Shown one piece after another: positions 56,480 through 64,000 of a stretch of DNA of 64,000 nucleotides (position 1 is its first letter; each line of letters starts with the position of its first letter). The notes under the pieces were generated by a model. That model worked only from the letters and a program-made list of their open reading frames with translations. It was not told the origin of the DNA and did no database searches. Origin of the DNA: Eriocheir sinensis (lineage: Eukaryota > Arthropoda > Malacostraca > Decapoda > Varunidae); assembly GCF_024679095.1 (NCBI RefSeq), contig NC_066528.1, forward strand, positions 17,288,858 to 17,352,857, given 5' to 3'. A program made the translations under genes and the position numbers.

Positions 56480-58593
56480 TTTACATAGAAAATCAGACCA
56501 CACAGACCCCATGGTCCAGACTAGGTGGTCTGTCCTTAAACCTAAGTGATTTTACATTAATCAGATGGCTCCAAAACGTTGCTTTTCTACTCTAGTTAAT
56601 ATTAAGTTCAAGGAAGTGACGGTCGAGCTTGTTTTTAAAGGAGTCAGTCGTGTTACACTGGACCACTGATGGTGGGAGCTTATTCCATTCTCGCACTACA
56701 ATGTTGGTGAAGAAAAATTTGGTGCAGTCTGAATTTATTTGTCTACATTTGAGTTTTGTGCCATTGTTCCTCGTTCGCAAAGTGTCATCGATCATAAATA
56801 ATTTTGTTCTGTCTACATTCGTGAAACCATTAAGTATTTTAAAACATTCGATCAGTTTTCCTCGGAGGCGACGTTTCTCAAGAGAGAACATGTTAACGGT
56901 GAAAAGCCTTTCTTCGTAGGATTTATTGCACAAGGAAGGGATCATTTTTGTTGCTCGACGCTGAACACCTTCTAGTTTAGCAATGTCCTTTGCATGGTGG
57001 GGAGACCAAAACTGTACCGCATATTCCAAGTGGGGTCTGACGAAACTATTGTAGAGCGGAAGTATTACATCTTTATTCTTGAATAAAAAATTTCTTTTAA
57101 TGAAGCCCAACATTCTGTTCGCTTTATTTGCTGCATCGATGCATTGATGTGAGAATTTGAGGTTTGACACGATTTTAATCCCCAGGTCCTTAACGCATTG
57201 AACGCTTGTGAGTTTAATGCCGCGTATTTCGTAATCGAACTTCTTTTTTTTTGTTTCAACTTGAAGGACCTGTCACTTGTCTACGTTAAAGGGCATCTCC
57301 CTTTTATCTGACCAAGCTGAAATTTTGTGCAAATCCTCTTGGAGGCTTTGCCTGTCTTCGTCAGTGAGAACCGAGTTACCAATCTTTGTGTCGTCTGCAA
57401 ATTTACTAATGCGATTATTGAGTCCAACATCCATGTCGTTGATGTAAATAATGAAGAGCACTGGGCCAAGAACCGAGCCCTGAGGGACGCCACTAGTGAC
57501 CGGCGCCCACTCTGAGTTAAATCCGTCAATCACAACTCTTTGTTGTCTGTTGCTCAACCAATTTGCGATCCATTGGTTTACTTGACCGTCAATGCCTATT
57601 TGCTTTAATTTATAAAGTAATTTATGATGTGGGACTTTATCAAACGCTTTCTGGAAATCAAGATAGACTACGTCCACTGATTTGGTTACGTCATAAATTG
57701 AGAAGAGATCGTTATAAAAGGTCAGTAGGTTTGACAGGCAGGATCTTTTGTTACGGAAGCCATGTTGTGAATCCCCAATTAATGAGTGGCTTTCGAGGTA
57801 ACTCACAATTTTTTCTCTAATTATGCTCTCGAGTAGCTTACCTACAATTGAAGTCAGACTAATGGGTCGGTAGTTACCTGGTATTTTTTTGTCTCCTTTC
57901 TTAAAAATCGGTGTCACGTTAGCCTTTTTCCAATCCGAAGGGACGAAGCCTTGTCGGAAGGACATATTGAATACGGTAGTGAGGGAGGAGAGTATTTTGC
58001 TCTTTGTTTCTTTAAGCAGTATAGGATATACTTTGTCGGGTCCGGGACTTTTATTAGTTTTAAGTGAATGGAGAGCTTTAAGGACTTCATCGGTTGTTAT
58101 TTCAAAATTAGGCAGTGCATGCTCGAGATTTACAACAGTACTGGTGTTGGTGGTAGCGAGAGGAAGACTGTTAGTATTAAACACCGAGGAAAAGTAATTG
58201 TTTAAGAGGTTTGCAATGTGTTGGCTGTCAGTCACTAGTGCAGCGTCGCTGTTTGTTAAAGGTCCAATACCACTTTTGATCGCCTTTCTGTTGTTTATGT
58301 AACTGAAGAAAGATTTCGGATTATTTTTAAAGTTGGCTGCAATATTTTCTTCATATCTACGCTTTGCCTGACCTACTAGTCTTTTTACTGGCCTGGCAAC
58401 ATTATAAACTATAATGTTTACGGGATTGCTTTGTTCTATCTTTAACCTGTAAAACAATTTTCTCTCATTGACTGATTGTTTAATTTCGCTATTAAACCAC
58501 GGTGGGCTTTTATTAGTGTTAATTCGCTTCTCGCACAAGGGGACGAATGTGTTCTGCTGAGTGAGTAAGTGATTTTTAAGGCTTAGCCAGGCT
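56480..58593 (-). mobile_element. CR1-like LINE in U7 minisatellite, second copy
   Basis: Same element and same left junction (GGACAGGAAGGA then TTTACATAG) as the U1 LINE, with one terminal 10-bp repeat instead of two. Its 5' part is missing: the sequence passes at a GGCT microhomology (58590-58593) straight into the minisatellite. Confidence 0.88.
56592..58540 (-). pseudogene. LINE ORF2 RT region, U7 copy
   Basis: RT domain present ([32 protein letters not shown]) but the endonuclease is deleted. A stop just after NVDK (near 57276) separates it from the C-terminal part, which reads to 56592 with the intact family tail (REWNKLPPSVV) that the U1 copy has lost to a frame change. Confidence 0.85.
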
Positions 58594-58871
58594 ACACTTG
58601 GGACAGGAAGGAGGGGAGGGCCAGGGTGTGGACTGGCTACACTTGGGACAGGAAGGAAAGGAGGGCCAGGGTGTGGACGGGCTACACTTGGGACAGGAAG
58701 GAGTGGGGGGCCAGCGTGTGGACGGGCTACACTTGGGACAGGAAGGAGTGGGGGGCCAGCGTGTGGACGGGCTACACTTGGGACAGGAAGGAGTGGGGGG
58801 CCAGCGTGTGGACGGGCTACACTTGGGACAGGAAGGAGCGGGGGGCCAGAGTGTGGACGGGCTACACTTGG
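58594..58871 (+). repeat. 45-bp minisatellite, U7 second part (about 6 copies)
   Basis: Resumes after the LINE deletion junction. Three consecutive copies have CCAGCGTG in place of CCAGGGTG, a local homogenised variant. Confidence 0.96.
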
Positions 58872-58955
58872 GATTTGAGAGTGTGGGAACCGGTTCCGAG
58901 AGCCTTCAGTACCGGAACTGCCGGATCCGAAAATGACGGTTCTTGCCCAGCCCTA
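58872..58955. mobile_element. Right-end fragment of the hAT-like element, U7
   Basis: Matches the last 84 bp or so of the element at 23795-24574, to the GCCCAGCCCTA terminus, followed by CTATCCAG (58956-58963), the target-site copy. Its left side is fused to the minisatellite at TTGGG/TTGG microhomology. Confidence 0.85.
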
Positions 58956-59241
58956 CTATCCAGCTCTTTCACTAGTACTTGTTGTTTTTTTAACCTCCCT
59001 CTCTCCCTGCGCTTCCAAGTAGTCATTACCAAGAATAATCAATAACCAGAATAATATGAAACATATACAAACCTATCAGAAGAAGAGTGTGGTCCTCGTA
59101 AATAATGTAAGAGCGGTGATCTCATCAACACGCACTATTTGCCCGACCCGGCGGCCTGTGGCTTGCCTTGGTGCACCCACCACCGCCCTGATCCCTCCCA
59201 CCAACTTCAGTTTCCTAACCAGACAATTTTTTTCTTTGCAG

Positions 59242-59721
59242 AACACGACTTTGTCCCAATGGCCACCACTGGTGTTAGTGTCGATGGTAGGCATTGAGAC
59301 AGCTGCTGTGCTCGGTACTTCTTCCGTCCTTGCTGCCGCTGACTTCAGGACTCCTTGGTGCATCCCACGCCTTGCCTGCTCAATTGGTCACTGAGTGTGG
59401 CTTTTAGGCAACCTCGCCACCTTCTCCAGCATCTCTGAGGTTCCTCAAGACCAGCCAACTCCTCACATCTGGAGTGGTGTTGCAGTGGAGGCTGCAAGGC
59501 GGGACAGCAGCTGGAGTGGCTGGGATGAGCAGGAGCCGACTGCTACTGGTGTGAGGTTCAGGAGTGATCAAAAACATTACCACCACCACCACTCCTGCCA
59601 CCACCACCACCACCACCACCAGTCCTGCCACCACCACCACCACCACCACTGCCACTACCAACACCACCACCACCACCAAAAACAACTGCTGGCCTCTTCA
59701 TCCACAAAGGGGGAAGTTTGA
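59242..59721 (+). CDS. Candidate exons B and C, U7
   Basis: Exon B is 59242-59286 and exon C 59408-59721. The branch motif reads TCACTGA as in U4. His tract uninterrupted by Pro codons; frame kept. Confidence 0.42.
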
Positions 59722-59793
59722 ATTTCAGAAATGTGAGAAGATCTGAGAGTGAGAGAAAGTTTACTGACTAAAGCCAAGAGTGTGAGAAAAGAC

Positions 59794-60849
59794 ATGCAGG
59801 GAAGGATGACCTCAACAAATACACCCACACACTCTGGCGTAAGACCTCATGAAAGCCGGGAGTGTGGCAAAAGGTTTAGTAATAGGAGTAACCCCAAACG
59901 TCTCACCCTTACACACACTGGTGAAAGAAACCATGAGTGTGAAGTTTGTGGGAAATGTTTCAGTCGGAAGGATACCCTCAAATTACACACTCTTACACAC
60001 ACTGGTGAAAGAAATCATGAGTGTGAAGTTTGTGGGAAATGTTTCAGTCTGAAGGATACCCTCAAATTACACACTCTTACACACACTGGTGAAAGAAATC
60101 ATGAGTGTGAAGTTTGTGGGAAACGTTTCAGTGAGAAGAGTACCCTCAAGAAACATGCCCTTACACACATTGGTGCAAGAAACCATGAGTGTGAAGTTTG
60201 TGGGAAACGTTTCAGTGAGAAGGGTACCCTCAAGAAACATGCCCTTACACACATTGGTGCAAGAAACCATGAGTGTGAAGTTTGTGGGAAACGTTTCAGT
60301 GAGAAGGGTAACCTCAAGAAACATGCCCTTACACACACTGGTGCAAGAAATCATGAGTGTGAAGTTTGTGGGAAATGTTTCAGTCGGAAGGATACCCTCA
60401 AATTACACACTCTTACACACACTGGTGCAAGAAATCATGAGTGTGAAGTTTGTGGGAAATGTTTCAGTCGGAAGGGTACCCTCAACACACACACACTTAC
60501 ACACACTGGTGAAAGAAATCATGAGTGTGAAGTTTGTGGGAAATGTTTCAGTCTGAAGGGTACCCTCAAATTACACACTCTTACACACACTGGTGAAAGA
60601 AATCATGAGTGTGAAGTTTGTGGGAAACGTTTCAGTGAGAAGGGTAACCTCAAAGTACACACTGTTACACACACTGATGCAAGAAATCATGAGTGTGAAG
60701 TTTGTGGGAAAAGATTCAAACTGAAGAGGCTATTGAACCTGCACCTCTTCAGACACTCTGGTCATAAAGGGTTCAAGTGCGATGTTTGTGGGAAACGTTT
60801 CATGACCAAGGGTGAGATTGCCAGGCACGTGAAGGTCCACTTCTCCTGA
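59794..60849 (+). CDS. C2H2 poly-zinc-finger protein Z7
   Basis: 351 codons, degenerate head finger plus 11 fingers, the shortest intact copy. Starts directly with RKDTLKL and LKDTLKL helices, then three EK-type fingers (EKSTLKK, EKGTLKK, EKGNLKK), two of them with THIGAR linkers as in Z3 and Z6. RKGTLNT and LKGTLKL are helix combinations unique to this copy. No HESEVC finger. The C-terminal pair is as in Z1. Confidence 0.85.
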   Translation: MQGRMTSTNTPTHSGVRPHESRECGKRFSNRSNPKRLTLTHTGERNHECEVCGKCFSRKDTLKLHTLTHTGERNHECEVCGKCFSLKDTLKLHTLTHTGERNHECEVCGKRFSEKSTLKKHALTHIGARNHECEVCGKRFSEKGTLKKHALTHIGARNHECEVCGKRFSEKGNLKKHALTHTGARNHECEVCGKCFSRKDTLKLHTLTHTGARNHECEVCGKCFSRKGTLNTHTLTHTGERNHECEVCGKCFSLKGTLKLHTLTHTGERNHECEVCGKRFSEKGNLKVHTVTHTDARNHECEVCGKRFKLKRLLNLHLFRHSGHKGFKCDVCGKRFMTKGEIARHVKVHFS

Positions 60850-61372
60850 GGGGCTGTGCTGATTCAGTTCTGCTGTGTGTGTGAGTGCAAGTGTTTGTTG
60901 TGGTGGTGTTACAGGGCTGTGTGTAGCACAGGGAACAGAAAATAATCATCTATTGGAACAAATGGTGACTGTAACGGCATGATCTGTTATTCACTTTCCA
61001 TCCTAGGCTGCATGTGGTTGGTGGGTCCTGTGAACGGTCTGATCTTTTTGGTGACTGTGCCGGGCTGGCTGTTGTGGCCTGGGCCTATTGGTCAAGTGTG
61101 TGTGTTACTAGTAATAATATAGTCCTGTAGGCAAACCACACCAAACTGGCTGTTGGGAGGTGTAGGCCATGGTAATTGATGTCTTATGGTGTTGTTACTT
61201 TCCTGTTTCCACCCACGTGACGTCCCATCTCAACAAACAAGTCTTATACCACGGCAGCCTTGGGTGGGGGGGGGCACAACAGCAGTGTTACCACCTCCTT
61301 AGAGGGATGAGAAAAGTAACGGGAGAAAGAAATAAGGGAGAAGTTTTGTACCACTTGGGGATTTATGTAAAG

Positions 61373-61378
61373 AATAAA
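61373..61378 (+). terminator. Polyadenylation signal, U7
   Basis: AATAAA in the conserved context, about 525 bp after the Z7 stop. Confidence 0.5.
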
Positions 61379-61935
61379 AAAGCATTCCGAGAGACGAGTT
61401 TTATTATCGTAAGAAAATAGCGTGTGTTCCTTAATTTCACTCTCCAGTGACCGTCAAGACAACCTGTGAATCACAGCTTTGGATCTTGAGTCAAACTTTA
61501 CTGAACTTGCTGTTGAAGACAGGCAAGGCACGACACATTAGCACCACCGCGCGGCCATCATGCCTTGACGCGCCCTTCATGTGAGGCTCGGCCAGCAATG
61601 CCCAGACTTACTCCCTTCACTATTCTTTGTGTTGGAACACTTATAAGTTATTACAATGTTAACACAACCCTTTTGACCCTGAACCCACGGTGGAAAATGA
61701 GTCACTAATGATGATGAGGATCCAGGGTAGATTAATGAAAAAGTAGAGGGCGGGCAGCTTTGTAAAGTGAGAGGTGTTCCTGATGGAAACAGGAAGAGAA
61801 ACAAATCTAGCCACTGGAAAGACCCAAGGAATCCTTCACCCTTGACCACCAGCTGACCTTCACTGTCACCATGGCTACAGGCACCATCACCAGGACAGTT
61901 ATACTGCTGCCATTATGACCTGTCCCTTCACCACT

Positions 61936-62480
61936 TGTAGATGCAGTATATGTATGATACACAGGTACAACAGTATGAGAAACCTTGGAAAAGTAGTTAT
62001 TGTCGTGGGGTCCATATTGGAGGCGCGTAGAGATTCTCCATATCTACCAATAAAACAAAAAGTTCAAGAACAATATCTGAAATAAGTGAATGCAACAAAG
62101 CCCATCCCAGTGTGGGAAGTAGTATTTAAGAAACGAGAGATGTACAGCAACAACCCTGCCTCAGAATTACTGTGCAGGTGTAGATAAAACCCACCATGAA
62201 TTAAACTGAAGGACAGAAGCAAACGCCACCAAAAGAAACGTAATACGTGTGGGAAGCGGAAAAAAGAGGAAACGTGTGAGGCTGCAACAACCGTACTACA
62301 GAAGAGGATGACATTATTGGAGAATATTGTTGTGCTGGAAGCTTCCCCCGGCGACCATAGGCCTCTAGAAGGCTCCCGGAGAAACGAGCAAGGGGGCGGG
62401 GAGCGGCCAGGCGCCAGGCGGGAAGTGTTGCCAACTCGCATATATTTTTGCTACATGTTCTTGTATGATTTAAAATATAC
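61936..62480. other. Unassigned segment after the array
   Basis: Sequence starting at TGTAGATGCAG is not shared with any unit. It has no ORF I can support and no motif I recognise. It may be the U3 part of the LTR that follows, or another inserted element. Confidence 0.4.
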
Positions 62481-62703
62481 TGTAACATTCTAGACTGTAC
62501 TGTTCTGGATATATATAGGAGAAGAGGGCGAGAGAGGGCCAGTCCCAGTCACAGTAAGCTAGTGTTAAGTGAAGAGTCAAAGTGAAGTGTACTACTAAGG
62601 AAGAATATTAAACTACAGAAGCTGTGCGAAGTGTTTCCATATCTCCCTCCCACGGAGTCTCCTGACGGCGACACGGAACCCAAGTAACACGTCCGGCATA
62701 ACA
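62481..62703 (+). repeat. Probable LTR end in plus orientation, element 3
   Basis: Begins TGTAACATTC and ends GGCATAACA. It has a TATA-like ATATATATAGG near 62505 and AATATTAAAC near 62605, in LTR-like order. The following TTTGGTGCTACC would be the start of a primer-binding site. No second copy lies in the window, so the boundaries are inferred. Confidence 0.5.
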
Positions 62704-62718
62704 TTTGGTGCTACCAAA
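62704..62718. other. 15-bp perfect hairpin at the orientation switch
   Basis: TTTGGT-GCT-ACCAAA sits exactly between the plus-strand LTR-like sequence and the minus-strand gag-protease sequence. It reads as a primer-site start on one strand and as coding (TLVAPN) on the other. Confidence 0.7.
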
Positions 62719-64000
62719 GTACTGCCTACAATCACCCCGTTTTCTACCGGGCATCGACTTCCACTCTCTACCACACACAGGCTAGCCGGGGGGGCACCCG
62801 TAATTTGACAGGGTAACAGCATCTCCGACCTCGGAGGAATAATGGTGGTGCGCTTGACCGTCACTGGCAGGTCTTCCTTGTTCACAGTCGTCAGTGGCAC
62901 CCTCCTTCCTCCTACAGTCAGCTGCTCAGCGCGGAAGTCCAGCTCGCACCTGTGGGAGACAAGATAATCCATACCTAGGATGCAGGGGTCATCCATGTCG
63001 GCCACGTACACCGAGAGGAACTCTTCCTTTCCTCCGAGCTCAAACTTCACGTCCACTGGGCCTCTGAGCTCTGCGTAGTGTCCTGTGACTCCGCACAGTC
63101 GATGCGGCGTCTTAGGAAGCCGACGATGACTCACCACGTCAGGCCGCACCAATGTGCGTTCCGAGCCTGTGTCGACGACCACAGGCCACAACACTCCGTC
63201 AACCTTGCCCTCCACTTGGCAGCTCGTCATGGTGGTTCTCCTGCACACTGATATTTTCGGGGCATGTAGGCTACAGGACAGACTGTCGTTGCCCCCGTGA
63301 ACCAGTCCTTCTTGGTTTCCCGAGTGGTGGTCCCTCGTTGGGGGCACATTTTTCCGACACTCATTCTTCCAGTGCCCCTTTTCTCCACAGGTCCAGCACT
63401 TGGGTCCTTCCCTGGGCTTCTTCTTAGCGCCACCTTCATATTCCTTCTTCCTCTTATAGCATTCGTTCTCCTTGTGCCCAATCTTCTCGCAGTACCAGCA
63501 CTTTCCTTGGAACCTGTCTGTGTCGCTGACAGCGCCCTTTCGTGCCCTAAAGCCAGAAGTCGAGTCGTCCCTGAAGCCTGACAAGCTAGACCTAACAAAG
63601 GACTCAAACTCCATGGCACGTGCCAGAGCTTCCTGCATTGATGTTGGCTTAGCTTGGTTCACTTGTATCTTCAGCTGAGGGCTGTCCAGGGCATCGATGA
63701 ATTGATCACGCAGCAAAACCGTCAGCAGGTCAGGGGTGGCACCTGGATATGCCTTGTGCGCCATGCTCTCAAGGTCCTGAGCGAGTTCCTGAAGAGACTC
63801 GCCGCGCCTCCTGTTGCGGGTTCTGAACCTAACCCTGAAGAGCTCGTTCTGGTGCTTGGTCCCATATCATTGCTCCAGCGCCTGTGCCAGCCCGCTGTAG
63901 CTGCCCTTTGTCGCATTGTCGAGCTGAGCAAGGACCTCCAGCGCCGCCCCTTTCAGGCTAGTGGCCAGCTGTACCGCGCACTCTTGGTCATCCCATCCGT
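62719..64000 (-). pseudogene. Gag-protease of LTR element 3 (minus strand, partial)
   Basis: Related to the gag and protease of element 1 but more AT-rich. Capsid-like sequence enters from beyond the window and has one in-frame TGA (63867-63869). From 63764 the frame is open through two CCHC knuckles, CWYCEKIGHKENEC and CWTCGEKGHWKNEC, then protease with DTGS, LCGVTGHY and ILGMDYL. Gag and protease share one frame. Homology ends at the hairpin; the frame runs on into LTR-like sequence to 62613. No RT in the window. Confidence 0.82.

Larger units (their letters stand above)
52395..61935 (+). repeat. Tandem unit U7 (right end replaced)
   Basis: Last unit. It carries the LINE in the minisatellite as U1 does and a hAT-like end as U3 does. 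Unit similarity stops at CTTCACCACT (61935), just before relic A of a next unit would start. Confidence 0.88.

Noticed and set aside
62064..62441. Minus-strand ORF of 125 codons after the array
   Set aside because: No recognisable motif and it overlaps LTR-like sequence on the other strand; could be chance.

Overview
The window looks like animal nuclear DNA, most likely from an arthropod and probably a decapod crustacean. That placement is an inference from TTAGG-type telomere-like repeats, CR1-like LINEs, Ty3/gypsy-like LTR elements, a hAT-like element, spliceosomal intron signals and recent C2H2 zinc-finger amplification. No bacterial-style gene, rRNA, tRNA or CRISPR array was recognised.

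The backbone is a direct tandem array of seven copies (U1-U7, all on +) of a unit of about 6-7 kb once later insertions are removed. In order, a complete unit holds: an antisense relic of a CR1-like reverse transcriptase (relic A); a purine-rich stretch; a second antisense LINE 3' relic (relic B); a conserved block ending in a consensus splice donor (candidate exon A); a G-rich 45-bp minisatellite; two candidate small exons (B and C, C carrying a CAC/His tract); an uninterrupted C2H2 poly-zinc-finger ORF; and a 3' region with an AATAAA signal. Six of the seven finger ORFs are open (351-519 codons, 11-17 fingers plus a degenerate head finger). The U2 copy is broken by clustered 1-nt indels. The finger framework is nearly invariant, while helix positions -1, 2, 3, 5 and 6 vary, as expected for a DNA-binding family diversifying in specificity by duplication and exchange.

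Insertions lie on this backbone. U1 and U7 carry a CR1-like LINE inside the minisatellite at the same left junction. U3 carries a gypsy-like LTR element (15536-22013, frameshifted) and a 780-bp hAT-like element (23795-24574), whose end is also found in U7. U5 carries a 574-bp insertion with TTAGG-like repeats and a foldback. U6 carries a second LTR element (42631-47409) with nearly identical LTRs but a scrambled interior. The array stops at about 61935, where a third LTR element appears: a plus-strand LTR-like end abuts minus-strand gag-protease sequence at a short perfect hairpin.

Markers shared between non-adjacent units conflict with each other, which points to unequal crossing-over or gene conversion. 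The G-rich intronic minisatellite is a plausible substrate. The most interesting system here is this zinc-finger/minisatellite amplicon, followed by the rearranged non-autonomous LTR element in U6.
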